Shown here piece by piece: positions 34,322 through 44,631 of a stretch of 64,000 nucleotides of DNA. The notes under the pieces are model-generated. The model did not search any database. It was not told the origin of the DNA and was given only the letters and a program-made list of their open reading frames with translations. Every line of letters begins with the position of its first letter. Position 1 is the stretch's first letter. The stretch is from Sphingomonas cannabina (GTDB taxonomy: Bacteria > Pseudomonadota > Alphaproteobacteria > Sphingomonadales > Sphingomonadaceae), in the NCBI RefSeq assembly GCF_021391395.1, contig NZ_CP090059.1, positions 2,465,001 through 2,529,000 of the forward strand, in the 5' to 3' direction. The translations under genes were made by a program, and so were the position numbers.

Positions 34322-37003
34322 ATGGCGTCGAACGATACCCGTCCGTCCCCCGACGCGCTGCTTCGCGCCGCCGAGCGCGAGGAGCGGGGCAAGCTCAAGA
34401 TCTTCCTTGGTGCCGCGCCGGGCGTCGGCAAGACCTTCGAGATGCTGCGCGAGGGCGCCGAACGGAAGAAGGCTGGAGCCGACGTGGTCATCGCCGTGGT
34501 CGAGACTCACGGCCGCGCCGAGACCGCGGCGCTGCTCGAGCCGTTCGAGGTGATCCCGCGCCGGGCGATCGACTATCAGGGTCACAAGCTCGAGGAGATG
34601 GACCTCGACGCGGTGCTCGCCCGCCAGCCTGAGCTCGCGCTGGTCGACGAGTTCGCGCACACCAATGTCGAGGGCAGCCGGCACCCCAAGCGCTGGCAGG
34701 ACGTCGCCGAGCTGCTCGATGCCGGCATCGACGTCTATACGACGCTCAACATCCAGCACGTCGAAAGCCTCAACGACGTCGTCGCGAGCTTCACCAAGGT
34801 GCGCGTGCGCGAGACGGTGCCCGACAGCGTGTTCGAGGGTGCCGAGATCGAGGTGGTCGACCTGCCGCCGGACGAGCTGATCGAGCGGCTGAAGGAGGGC
34901 AAGGTCTATATCCCGGCCGAGGCGAGCCGCGCGCTCGGCCATTTCTTTTCCAAGGCGAACCTGTCGGCGCTGCGAGAGATGGCGCTCCGCCGCGCCGCAT
35001 TGACCGTCGATCGGGCATTGCTGGAGGATCTCGACGCGAGCGCGCTGCCCGGCACCTATGCCGGTGGCGAGCGCGTGCTGGTGGCGGTGAGCGAGCTGCC
35101 GGGCTCCGATACGATGGTGCGTGCCGCCAAGCGGATGGCCGATGCGCTGCGGGCGCCGTGGCAGGCGGTCTATATCGAGACGCCCCGCGCCGAGAGCTTC
35201 GACGAGGCCGCCAAACACCGTGTCGCCGACACGCTGCGGCTCGCCGCCAGCCTGGGTGCAACGATCGCGACGGTGCCGGCGGCGAGCGTGATCGAGGGCC
35301 TTTCCCGTCACATCCAGGGCATGCGCGCGACCCAGCTCGTGATCGGCAAGTCGGTCCGGAGCTGGTGGTTCGAGCTGCGTCACGGATCGGTCGTGAACGC
35401 GATGCTGCGGGAGAGCGACGGGCTCGCGGTCCACGTCATTCCCGCGCAGACAGCTGCGCCGAAGCCCGGCACCGTGCGACAGAAGGGGAAATGGGGCCGG
35501 GGCCCCAACCACTTGGTCATCGTCGGGATGATCGTGGCGACGACCCTGCTTGCCCGGCTCGCCGAGCCGCTGATCGGCGTCGGGGGGATCGACCTCCTCT
35601 ACCTGCTGCCGGTGCTGTTCGCCTCGGGCCGCTACGGCTTGCGACCAGGCCTGATCGCGGGGGTGCTGGCGGGCCTCGCCTATAATTTCTTCTTCCTGCC
35701 GCCGCTCTACACGCTGACCATCGCCGACCCGCAGAGCGTGCTGACGATGTTCGTGCTGATCGGCATCGGCGCCTTCACCGCCAATCTCGCCGGCCGGTTG
35801 AAATCGCGCGCGACTCTGGGAGCACGGAGCGCGCAGGAGAATGCCGCGGTCGCCGCCTTCGGGCAGGCGCTCGCGCGAACCTCGGACTGGGAGACGACCA
35901 GCCGCATCACCTGCGAGGAGATCGCGCGGCTGCTCGAGGTCGACGTCGTGCTGCTCAATCAGCGCGATGGAACGCTGGTGCCGGTGGCGAGCGCGCCCGA
36001 GGTCGGCTCGCTTGGGCCGGTCAACCAGGCCGCCGCGGAATGGACCTGGAGCCGTGGCGAGCCTGCCGGGGCAGGGACGGCCACGCTCAATGCCGCCGAC
36101 TGGCAGTTTCATCCGCTCAAGACCGCGCTCGGGGTACTCGCGGTGATCGGCCTGTCGCGCGAGGATGGCCGCGATCCGGTGTCGGCCGACCGCGCGGTGT
36201 TGCTGTCGACGCTGCTCGGCCAGGCGGCGCTGGCGCATGAGCGCTTGAAGCTGGAGGACCAAGTGCGCGAGGTGAGCGTCCTCAAGGAGCGCGACCGGCT
36301 GCGCGCGGCGCTGCTCTCGTCGATCGGCCATGACCTGCGCACGCCGCTGACGACGGTTGCCGGATCGGTGGAGGCGATCGCGGCCGAGCATCCGGATGAT
36401 CCCAACGTGCCGCTGGCCAAGGCGGAGATCGCACGGCTGAGGCGCTTCCTCGACAATTTGCTCGACATGGTGCGGATCGATGCCGGGGCGCTCAAGCTCG
36501 CGCCGGAGCCGACCGATCTCACCGACGCGGTGGGCGGGGCGGTGCACGACCTCAAGGACCTGCTGCGCGGCCGGCATATCGACCTCAAGGTGCCCGCCAA
36601 CCTGCCGTTCGTGACGGCGGATCCGACCTTGCTCCACCACATCCTCATCAACCTGCTCGCCAATGCCGCAGTGCATGGCGGTGACGACGGGACGATCGTG
36701 ATCGAAGGACGGCGGACGCCCGATGCGGTGCTGCTGTCGGTGCGCGATCGTGGGCCGGGGCTTCAGGCCGGCAGCGAGGCCCGTGTGTTCGAGACCTTCG
36801 CCCAGGGCCGCGGCAGCGACCGCCACGGCGGCAGCGGGCTCGGCCTCGCCATCGTCAAGGGCTTCGCCGACGCGATGGCGATCGATGTGAACGCCAGCAA
36901 CGATCCCGACGGTGGCGCGGTGTTCACCCTGCGTTTCACCCGGATCGCCCCGGCGGGCGAGACCGGTGCCGCTTCGACGCTGCCGGAAGAAGACCCCGAA
37001 TGA
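34322..37003 (+). CDS. kdpD: KdpD osmosensitive potassium sensor kinase
   Basis: An 893-residue kinase with the full KdpD order: N-terminal KdpD domain with Walker A GAAPGVGKT (residues 30-38) and DEFAHTN; a universal-stress-like domain (about 245-370); four membrane helices (about 395-495); a GAF-like domain (510-640); HisKA with His670 in SSIGHDLRTPL; and an ATPase domain with NLLANAAVHG, DRGPGL and GGSGLGLAIVKGFADAM. It senses low K+ or turgor and phosphorylates KdpE. It is transcribed away from the rest of the system, the reverse of the usual kdpFABCDE order, and is followed by a hairpin terminator. Confidence 0.96.
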   Translation: MASNDTRPSPDALLRAAEREERGKLKIFLGAAPGVGKTFEMLREGAERKKAGADVVIAVVETHGRAETAALLEPFEVIPRRAIDYQGHKLEEMDLDAVLARQPELALVDEFAHTNVEGSRHPKRWQDVAELLDAGIDVYTTLNIQHVESLNDVVASFTKVRVRETVPDSVFEGAEIEVVDLPPDELIERLKEGKVYIPAEASRALGHFFSKANLSALREMALRRAALTVDRALLEDLDASALPGTYAGGERVLVAVSELPGSDTMVRAAKRMADALRAPWQAVYIETPRAESFDEAAKHRVADTLRLAASLGATIATVPAASVIEGLSRHIQGMRATQLVIGKSVRSWWFELRHGSVVNAMLRESDGLAVHVIPAQTAAPKPGTVRQKGKWGRGPNHLVIVGMIVATTLLARLAEPLIGVGGIDLLYLLPVLFASGRYGLRPGLIAGVLAGLAYNFFFLPPLYTLTIADPQSVLTMFVLIGIGAFTANLAGRLKSRATLGARSAQENAAVAAFGQALARTSDWETTSRITCEEIARLLEVDVVLLNQRDGTLVPVASAPEVGSLGPVNQAAAEWTWSRGEPAGAGTATLNAADWQFHPLKTALGVLAVIGLSREDGRDPVSADRAVLLSTLLGQAALAHERLKLEDQVREVSVLKERDRLRAALLSSIGHDLRTPLTTVAGSVEAIAAEHPDDPNVPLAKAEIARLRRFLDNLLDMVRIDAGALKLAPEPTDLTDAVGGAVHDLKDLLRGRHIDLKVPANLPFVTADPTLLHHILINLLANAAVHGGDDGTIVIEGRRTPDAVLLSVRDRGPGLQAGSEARVFETFAQGRGSDRHGGSGLGLAIVKGFADAMAIDVNASNDPDGGAVFTLRFTRIAPAGETGAASTLPEEDPE

Positions 37004-37037
37004 GAAAGGGCGCCTCCCTCACGGGAAGCGCCCTTTC
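37004..37037 (+). terminator. terminator after kdpD
   Basis: GAAAGGGCGC (37004-37013) pairs perfectly with GCGCCCTTTC (37028-37037), beginning one base after the kdpD stop codon. The T-run is short (CCCTTTC), so it may be a partly bidirectional terminator. Confidence 0.7.
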
Positions 37038-37048
37038 GGAAACTGCTT

Positions 37049-37067
37049 CCGGGCGAAAGACGCCCGG
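37049..37067 (-). terminator. hairpin terminator after the small lipoprotein gene
   Basis: CCGGGCG (37049-37055) and CGCCCGG (37061-37067) form a perfect 7-bp stem around AAAGA. It is just downstream of the minus-strand lipoprotein stop (37075) and back to back with the kdpD terminator. Confidence 0.6.
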
Positions 37068-37074
37068 ACGCCGA

Positions 37075-37323
37075 TTACTGAGCGTTGGTCGCCGCGTCAG
37101 CAACGTTGTCAGCCGCCTCATGCAGATTGTCGGCGGTGTTCTCGAGAACAGCCTCGGTGCTCTCGTTGGTCGCGTTGTCGGCCAGCGCATCGAAGTTGTC
37201 GGCAGTCGCCTCAATGTTCTCGGCGGTCGCCTCGGCATTGTTCTCGGCGGGGGTCGACGTACCGTTGCAGGCGGCCAGAGACATCAGGCCGGCGGCAGCA
37301 GCGACAATGAGAACCTTCTTCAT
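37075..37323 (-). CDS. small repeat-rich lipoprotein
   Basis: GGGAGC lies upstream of ATG 37323. The 82-residue product has a lipoprotein signal (MKKVLIVAAAAGLMSLAAC, Cys19 as lipid site), then an acidic Asn/Ala/Glu-rich region. There, ATAENIEATADNFDALADNA-type seven- and eleven-residue units repeat to the end, probably as an amphipathic helix. It resembles small entericidin-like or Lpp-like envelope lipoproteins in plan, not in proven homology. It stands alone between kdpD and the peptidase gene. Confidence 0.8.
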   Translation of the reverse strand: MKKVLIVAAAAGLMSLAACNGTSTPAENNAEATAENIEATADNFDALADNATNESTEAVLENTADNLHEAADNVADAATNAQ

Positions 37324-37475
37324 TAGTTGCTCCCAAGCAATATGGTTCGCGGCCGGCCCGATTGCCGACGCGAAGCTGCCGCAATAACGGGTGTCGTCGG
37401 CGCGTCAACGCCCAAATTCATGCCGCAGCAAACGCCGACCGCGAAATTTTGCCCTCTCATGGTACAGAAAAGGCC

Positions 37476-38894
37476 TTAATTTCCCGATCTGGGCGTGACC
37501 GCGCCGATCTCTTCGGGCGCGTTAGCGACGATCGCCAGCATCGTCGTCCAGGCTGCGACATTCTGGCGAAGCTGCTCCCGATCGATGAGGTCGAGCGTGT
37601 CCTCGGGCGTGTGGTGCCAGTTGAAATAGCGAAGGCCCGACTGGTTGAGATCGACCGCGGCGACACCGGTGGCCAGGGTCGGGCCGATGTCGGTGCCGTC
37701 GCCGCCGACGCCGCGGCCACGGGTGATGCCGAGCGGTGCGAGCGCCGAGGCAAGCCGGTCGGCGACCGGCTTGGCGCCGTCGGGCAGGTTCACCTCGAAA
37801 CGCCAGATATTGTCGGCGCCGAAATCGCTCTCGCTGGCGGTGGCGTGCTTTTCCTTGGCGTGCGCCTCTGCATAGGCGCGGCCGCCGAAGCCGCCCGGCT
37901 CCTCGGCGCCGAACCAGACGACGCGGATCGTGCGGCGCGGCTTCACGCCCCAATCCATGATCCGCTTGGCGGCGGCAGCGGTGATCGCGATCCCAGCGCC
38001 GTCGTCGATCGCGCCGGTGCCGAGATCCCAGCTGTCGAGATGGCCGCCGATCAGCACGATGCCGGCGTTGGGGTCGGTGCCGGGCACCTCGGCGATGACG
38101 TTGCCCGATTCGGCCTCGCCCGCCATGCGCGGCGTCAGCACCAGCTTCATCGTGACCGGCCCCTTGGTGCGGGCGAACATCCGCTCGAGATTCTCGGCGT
38201 CGGCTACGGACAGCGCCGCGGCGGGGATCGGCGTCACCCCGTCCGCCCAATTGGTGCCGCCCGTGTGCGGCCCGCGGCCGTGGTCAGTGCCGATCGAGCG
38301 GATCACCGCCGCCACCGCACCCTTGCTCGCGGCGATGCTGGGGCCGACGAAGCGCGCCGGGCCAAATTGGCCATAGCCCGAGCCATCCTGGGTCGGCTCC
38401 ATCTGGTTGGAGATGAAGGCGATCTTGCCCTTCAGGCTGCCGTCGGGCGCGGCGCGCAGGTCGTCGAAGGTCGGGAAATAGACGACCTCCGCCGTCAATC
38501 CCTCAGGCGGTGTCGCCCCCGACCGCCCGAGCGCGGCGAGCTTCAGCGGCTGCGGGAACGGGCCGACGATCTCTGCCTTCTCCTCGCCGCGCAGCCATAC
38601 GGGCATCCGATAGGTCTCGATCCGCACGTTCTTGAAGCCGAGCGCCTTCAGCTTGGCGACCGCCCAGGTCCGTGCCCGTGCCTCCGCCTCGGTCGCGGCG
38701 AGGCGGGGTCCGACCTCGGTCGTGATCCCCTCGACGATGTCCCAGGCGATATCGTCCTTGAGCGCCGCGTCGCGCAGCTTAGCGACTGCCGGGTCGACAG
38801 GCGCGAGCGCCGGTGGGGCGGTGCGCTGGGCGGCAGCGGGGTGAGCGATCAGAGCGGAGGCGGCGACGGCCGCGAGCAGGGACGGAATGCGCAT
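37476..38894 (-). CDS. M28-family zinc peptidase, exported
   Basis: I begin at ATG 38894, which gives a clean signal peptide (MRIPSLLAAVAASALIAHPA, cleavage after AAA). In the 472-residue protein, residues 255-460 are an M28 aminopeptidase/carboxypeptidase Q-type domain: His and Asp zinc ligands in GGHLDSWDLGTGAIDDGAG and the catalytic/zinc glutamates in FGAEEPGGFGG. Residues about 110-240 include a PA-like inserted domain (AVVYFPTFDDLRAA, GKIAFISNQM). It should cleave peptides in the periplasm. The gene is divergent from ettA. Confidence 0.9.
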   Translation of the reverse strand: MRIPSLLAAVAASALIAHPAAAQRTAPPALAPVDPAVAKLRDAALKDDIAWDIVEGITTEVGPRLAATEAEARARTWAVAKLKALGFKNVRIETYRMPVWLRGEEKAEIVGPFPQPLKLAALGRSGATPPEGLTAEVVYFPTFDDLRAAPDGSLKGKIAFISNQMEPTQDGSGYGQFGPARFVGPSIAASKGAVAAVIRSIGTDHGRGPHTGGTNWADGVTPIPAAALSVADAENLERMFARTKGPVTMKLVLTPRMAGEAESGNVIAEVPGTDPNAGIVLIGGHLDSWDLGTGAIDDGAGIAITAAAAKRIMDWGVKPRRTIRVVWFGAEEPGGFGGRAYAEAHAKEKHATASESDFGADNIWRFEVNLPDGAKPVADRLASALAPLGITRGRGVGGDGTDIGPTLATGVAAVDLNQSGLRYFNWHHTPEDTLDLIDREQLRQNVAAWTTMLAIVANAPEEIGAVTPRSGN

Positions 38895-39007
38895 GGCCCG
38901 TGTGCTATCGGCGTCCGGCGCGTTTGCAAGTGGCAAGGTGCATCGCTACATCGCTCCCGCACTTCCTGCCGCATCACAACCATCTTCCGACGGAGTTCCT
39001 CGCCGCC

Positions 39008-40687
<1,680 letters not shown>

Positions 40688-40696
40688 TCTGGCAGA

Positions 40697-40730
40697 GGGG
40701 CGGGCGGCCTCAGCCGAGGCCGCTCGCCTC
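40697..40730 (+). terminator. bidirectional terminator between ettA and acylphosphatase
   Basis: A stem of about 15 bp with two G-T pairs (core GCGGCCTC/GAGGCCGC at 40704-40711 and 40716-40723, loop AGCC) fills the 48-bp gap between two convergent genes. It would serve both; the flanks are only weakly T-rich. Confidence 0.75.
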
Positions 40731-40735
40731 AAATC

Positions 40736-41023
40736 TTACGCTGTGAAGCGTTTCGTGAAACCCTTCACCGGCCGCTCGTGGACCGGATGCACGTCGATGT
40801 CGTCGACCCGCGCCAGGCGCGGCCCTTCGCGGCACGTCTCGAGAAACACGGCGAGCGCTTCCTCGTCGCCCGCGGCCACGGCCTCGACGCGGCCGTCGGA
40901 CAGATTGCGCACCCAACCCGTGATGCCCATCGACTGGGCCTTGCGGATCACCCAGTCGCGATAGCCGACCTGCTGCACCCGCCCACTGATCAGCAGCCGC
41001 AGCATTTCCTTTTGCGCTTGCAT
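40736..41023 (-). CDS. acylphosphatase
   Basis: This 95-residue enzyme starts at ATG 41023 with GGGGAG upstream. It shows the acylphosphatase signature: GRVQQVGYRDW (residues 14-24) with the phosphate-binding Arg22, and GWVRNLSDGRVEAVAAG (36-52) with catalytic Asn40. It hydrolyses carboxyl-phosphate bonds in small molecules such as acetyl- or carbamoyl-phosphate. The GRVQQV variant replaces the more usual GRVQGV. The gene is convergent with ettA. Confidence 0.92.
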   Translation of the reverse strand: MQAQKEMLRLLISGRVQQVGYRDWVIRKAQSMGITGWVRNLSDGRVEAVAAGDEEALAVFLETCREGPRLARVDDIDVHPVHERPVKGFTKRFTA

Positions 41024-41039
41024 TCTACTCCCCATACCG

Positions 41040-41062
41040 GGGCCGATCCTCACGATCGGCCC
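41040..41062 (-). other. hairpin in the leader region upstream of the acylphosphatase gene
   Basis: GGGCCGATC (41040-41048) and GATCGGCCC (41054-41062) form a perfect 9-bp stem with loop CTCAC. It lies 17 bp upstream of the acylphosphatase start and could be the end of the doxX transcript or part of the acylphosphatase leader. No T-run is seen. Confidence 0.4.
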
Positions 41063-41180
41063 GAACCCACGCTAATTCAATGATTTCGGCGGGGGAGGGG
41101 GCTGTGTGTCATTTCAGCGCACGCCAGGCAGCACCTGGCGCAAAATGTGACAATCCGGGGACAGAATCGTCCCGCTGAGA

Positions 41181-41564
41181 CTAGCTGCGCTTGGCGCGGG
41201 CCGCATCGAGCGCCCAGGCGCCACCGCCGGCTGCCGCCAGGAACAGGAAGATGAAGCAGTAGAGCAGGATCGCCTCGCCGCCGTTGACCGAGGGGAAGAA
41301 GCTCTTGGGCGCATGGACCATGAAATAGCCGACGGCGCTCATGCCCGAGAGCACGAAGGCGACCGGCCGGGTGAACAGGCCGAGTATGATCAGCGCACCG
41401 CCGACCAGCTCAAGCGTCCCCGCGACATAGAGCAGCGGGTTGAGCGGCATCGGGAACGGCGGGAGGCCGAAGAACTTCGACGTGCCGTGGTGGAGAAAGG
41501 CGAGTCCCACCACGATGCGCAGGACGCTGAGCAGGCGGTCGGACCAGCTTGCGGGGATCGGCAT
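41181..41564 (-). CDS. DoxX-family membrane protein
   Basis: The 127-residue protein starts at ATG 41564 (MPIPASWSDRLLSVLRIVVG). Four membrane segments are evident (about residues 10-27, 43-65, 70-88, 98-117), with the DoxX hallmarks FLHHGTSKFFG and the GxLELVGGALIILGL segment. DoxX-type proteins are small quinone-linked or redox-related membrane proteins, mostly of unclear function. It stands apart from its neighbours on both sides. Confidence 0.88.
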   Translation of the reverse strand: MPIPASWSDRLLSVLRIVVGLAFLHHGTSKFFGLPPFPMPLNPLLYVAGTLELVGGALIILGLFTRPVAFVLSGMSAVGYFMVHAPKSFFPSVNGGEAILLYCFIFLFLAAAGGGAWALDAARAKRS

Positions 41565-41662
41565 CGGAAACCTCCGGATCGTTTCAGCTGCGCATCGTCT
41601 CATGCGCCCGCGGGCCGGTCAATCGACCTGCCGGGAAACGATCCGTTGCCGGTCCGTGCCGT

Positions 41663-41893
41663 TCAGCCGCGTGCGCGCCGGGAGCGGTCGGCGGTGTCGT
41701 TGTCGATGCTGGCCTGCTTGGTGACGCGGCTGCGGCCATCGGGGTCGCGGATCTGGTTCAGCTCATTCTTCGAGGCGACGTCGCGGGCGAGATTGCCGCC
41801 GGAGCTGCTCGAACCTTCGGGTGTTTCGTCGAGGTCTTCGATCCAATCATTGTCGTCGTGCGACCGGGCGCTGTCGGTGCGGGGCTTTTCCAT
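41663..41893 (-). CDS. small hydrophilic hypothetical protein (76 aa)
   Basis: AAGGAGAGACGCC leads into ATG 41893. The 76-residue protein is almost entirely charged and polar (Asp, Ser, Arg, Asn-rich), with no hydrophobic core, so it is probably disordered or a small stress-type protein. It is 57 bases after the greB gene on the same strand. I do not recognise a family. Confidence 0.65.
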   Translation of the reverse strand: MEKPRTDSARSHDDNDWIEDLDETPEGSSSSGGNLARDVASKNELNQIRDPDGRSRVTKQASIDNDTADRSRRARG

Positions 41894-41950
41894 GGCGTCT
41901 CTCCTTCGAGGAGAGAATGAGCGGGACGGGAAGGGCGTTCCCTCCGTCCG

Positions 41951-42427
41951 TCACGGATAGGTGATCGCCACCACCTCATATTCGCGCTCGCCGGCCGGGA
42001 GCGCGACCCGGCGCAGGTCGCCGACCGCGGCGCCGCGCAGCGCCCTGGCGAGCGGGGCATTCCAGCCGACGCGGCCGGCACCCGCATCCGCCTCGTCGTC
42101 GCCGACCAGCGTGAGGATGCGTTCATTGTCGTCCTCGTCTGCGATCGTGACGGTCGCGCCGAACCAGACGCGGCTGCGGTCCTGCTGCGCGGCAGGATCG
42201 ATCACCTTGGCCGCCTTCATCCGCTTCGACAGCCAGCCCAGCCGCCGATCGATCTCGCGCAGCCGCTTGCGGCCGTAGATATAGTCGCCGTTCTCCGACC
42301 GGTCGCCGTTGCCCGCCGCCCAGGCGATCGTGTCGACCAGCTTGGGGCGTTCCTCGGCGAACAGCGCGTCATATTCGGCGCGCAGGGCGGTGAAGCCGGC
42401 AGGGGTTATGTAGTTGGGACGGTCCAT
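41951..42427 (-). CDS. greB: GreB-type transcript cleavage factor
   Basis: The 158-residue protein has the Gre plan: an N-terminal coiled coil (residues 1-75) with the acidic tip NGDRSENGDYIYG that reaches the RNA polymerase active site, and a C-terminal FKBP-like domain (ATVTIADEDDNERILTLVGD, ending in VVAITYP). The N-terminal start (MDRPNYITPAGFTALRAEYD) and tip sequence fit GreB rather than GreA. It rescues backtracked RNA polymerase by stimulating RNA cleavage. Confidence 0.88.
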   Translation of the reverse strand: MDRPNYITPAGFTALRAEYDALFAEERPKLVDTIAWAAGNGDRSENGDYIYGRKRLREIDRRLGWLSKRMKAAKVIDPAAQQDRSRVWFGATVTIADEDDNERILTLVGDDEADAGAGRVGWNAPLARALRGAAVGDLRRVALPAGEREYEVVAITYP

Positions 42428-42459
42428 CGATCCGCCTCTACGGCATTCCGGCGGGGGTT

Positions 42460-44568
42460 TCAGCCCGGCCGTCGCTTGCCGAGATACCAGCTCAGGTTGT
42501 TGGGCCCACGGCTGCGGGCATGCTGCGGGTTCATGAGGTCGTAGACCACGGCATTCTCGAGCACGCGCTGGACGTAGTTCTTAGTCTCGTAGATCGGGAT
42601 ATTCTCGATCCAATTGACGATATCGACGCCGGACATGCGCGGGTCGCCATTCGCCGCGATCCACTTGTTCACGTTGCCCGGCCCGGCGTTATAGGCCGCT
42701 ACCGCCAGCGGGTAGCTGTTGTAGAGACGGTACATGCGGTCGAAATAGCTCGACCCCAGCATGATGTTGTAGTCGGTGTCGGTGGTGAGCGACGAGGGAT
42801 TGTAGCTGAGCCCCAGCTTGCCCGCCTGCTCGCGCGCCGTACCCGGCATGAGCTGGAGCAGCCCGCGCGCGCCGGCGTGGCTGATCGCGGTCCGGTTGAA
42901 CTGGCTTTCCTGCCGCGCGATCGCATGGACGATCGTCCAATAGTCGTTGCTGGCAGCGGGGACGCGCACGCTGGGATAGCCCGCCGCGGTATAGTCGCTG
43001 AGCCCGTTCTGCAGCGCCGAGCGGCCCACCATCACGCCGAGATCGGGCCGATTGATCGCGCGGCTGAGTTCTGCGGCAAGCAGGTGATCGGTGTCGGTAG
43101 TGGCATCCGCGGCGATCTGACGGACGAAGGCGCTCTGATCCTCCCAGCGTCCGAGCGAGCCGAGCAGCCTGGCGGCGCGCACCGTCTCCTTCGCGGCGAA
43201 GGCGGAGCGGGTGTCCGGCGCGACGTCGACCGTGGCGATCGGCGCGGGCGCGCGCAATGCTTGGCCCAACCGCTCCGCCGCGAGCTGGCCATAGTAGAGA
43301 TCGGAATAGCCCGCGGCGCGGGTGTAGAAGTCGTTCGCGCGCGGATCGCCCGCGGCCTCGGCGGCGCGGCCGGCCCAGTAGAGGCCCTTCGACTGCGTGG
43401 TCGGGCTCTTGGAGCCGAGCGAATAGCGCTCGAACATGCCGATCGCGTCGCGCGGCCGGCCGAGGTTCTGCATCGCCGCGGTGCCGGCGAGCCATACCAG
43501 GCTGGTATAATCGTCGCGCTCGCCCAGCGACTTGCTGCTGACGTCGGTCTGCGGCGGATAGGCGTCGTCGACCTGGCGCGCGATGTCATACGCCGTCTGG
43601 TACTGACGGTCGGCATAGGCGCCGCGTGCGTTGGTGAGCAGCACCTCGTACCATTTCTCGGGGTGCGTCGGCAGGACCCTGAGCTGGTGCGGCCGGGCGA
43701 GCTGGGCGCGCGCGGTGGGGCTCGCATTGTTGTTGCGGTACCAGCTCGCGCGATCGGCGAGGAAGCCGGCGTCGTTCAGCGCCGAAGCCTCAACCGCGGC
43801 GCCGCGTGTCATCGCATCCGGCGCATTGGTGCGATAGGCGAGCCGCGCGGCGAAGATCGCCTGCCGCGCCGGCGAGGTATAGGCGAGCTGGCGCTGGGCG
43901 GCGCTGGTCGCGCCCTGCCACAGCAGCATGTCCATCCGCGCATCCTGGTCGTCGGGACCGAAGCTGCTGGAGAACTGGCCGAGCAGCAGCGATTCGTCTG
44001 ACGGGCGCAGCACGCCCTTGCGCCACGCCTTGCGCGCCTGCTCGGCAGCGCGGTCGCGCTGACCCATCGCGGCGAGCGCCACGGCGTAACGGACGTGACC
44101 GGAACCGGTCAGCGGCGGAAAGCGATCGAAGAAGCGGACGGTGGTGCTCGGCGAATCCTGGCCTGCGGATGTCTCCGCCGCGGCGCGCCGGCTGGTCTCG
44201 CCCGGCCAGCCGGGATGGGCGAGCAGGAAATTGGCGTAGGTCGAGAAGCCGAGATTGTCCGACTGCTGCAGCATCTTCCACTGATCGATCGCCGAAAGCA
44301 GCGCAGCGGAGGATGAATCGCCCGTCGAGGCATAGCTTTGCGTCGGATAGCTCGGCGTCACCGTCGGGGTCGGTGTCGGAGCGGGGCTGCCGTAAACCTG
44401 CGATGGAAGGATCTGCTGCGGAGCCCCCCCCGAGGTATTGGCATTGTATTGCGGCGGAAGCAGCTGCTGCGGCACGGCACGCTGATGCAGGCCGGCGGCG
44501 ATTGCCCCCCCCGATACGCACGCAAGCAACAACGCGCCCTTGGAAACCCACCCGAGCATGCTGGACAT
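42460..44568 (-). CDS. soluble lytic murein transglycosylase
   Basis: I start at ATG 44568 (702 aa; 44559 is an alternative). A longer frame runs antisense through dapA and is rejected. A hydrophobic signal segment (LGWVSKGALLLACVSGGAIA) leads to a superhelical TPR-like region of about 400 residues, then an SLT domain (about 535-680). The catalytic glutamate is in ARQESQFN (about Glu554), with HAGARGLLQLMPGTA and PLAVAAYNAGPGNV as the conserved goose-lysozyme motifs. It cuts peptidoglycan glycan strands to 1,6-anhydro ends. It is divergent from dapA with a 63-bp gap. Confidence 0.9.
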   Translation of the reverse strand: MSSMLGWVSKGALLLACVSGGAIAAGLHQRAVPQQLLPPQYNANTSGGAPQQILPSQVYGSPAPTPTPTVTPSYPTQSYASTGDSSSAALLSAIDQWKMLQQSDNLGFSTYANFLLAHPGWPGETSRRAAAETSAGQDSPSTTVRFFDRFPPLTGSGHVRYAVALAAMGQRDRAAEQARKAWRKGVLRPSDESLLLGQFSSSFGPDDQDARMDMLLWQGATSAAQRQLAYTSPARQAIFAARLAYRTNAPDAMTRGAAVEASALNDAGFLADRASWYRNNNASPTARAQLARPHQLRVLPTHPEKWYEVLLTNARGAYADRQYQTAYDIARQVDDAYPPQTDVSSKSLGERDDYTSLVWLAGTAAMQNLGRPRDAIGMFERYSLGSKSPTTQSKGLYWAGRAAEAAGDPRANDFYTRAAGYSDLYYGQLAAERLGQALRAPAPIATVDVAPDTRSAFAAKETVRAARLLGSLGRWEDQSAFVRQIAADATTDTDHLLAAELSRAINRPDLGVMVGRSALQNGLSDYTAAGYPSVRVPAASNDYWTIVHAIARQESQFNRTAISHAGARGLLQLMPGTAREQAGKLGLSYNPSSLTTDTDYNIMLGSSYFDRMYRLYNSYPLAVAAYNAGPGNVNKWIAANGDPRMSGVDIVNWIENIPIYETKNYVQRVLENAVVYDLMNPQHARSRGPNNLSWYLGKRRPG

Positions 44569-44631
44569 GATACGGAATACGGACGTATCTGCCACCCCAC
44601 ATTTCATCGCTCGAAGGTTGCTCACCGAAAA

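Noticed and set aside
34256..36826. 856-residue minus-strand ORF opposite kdpD
   Set aside because: Shadow ORF of the high-GC third-position bias; kdpD is certain on the plus strand.
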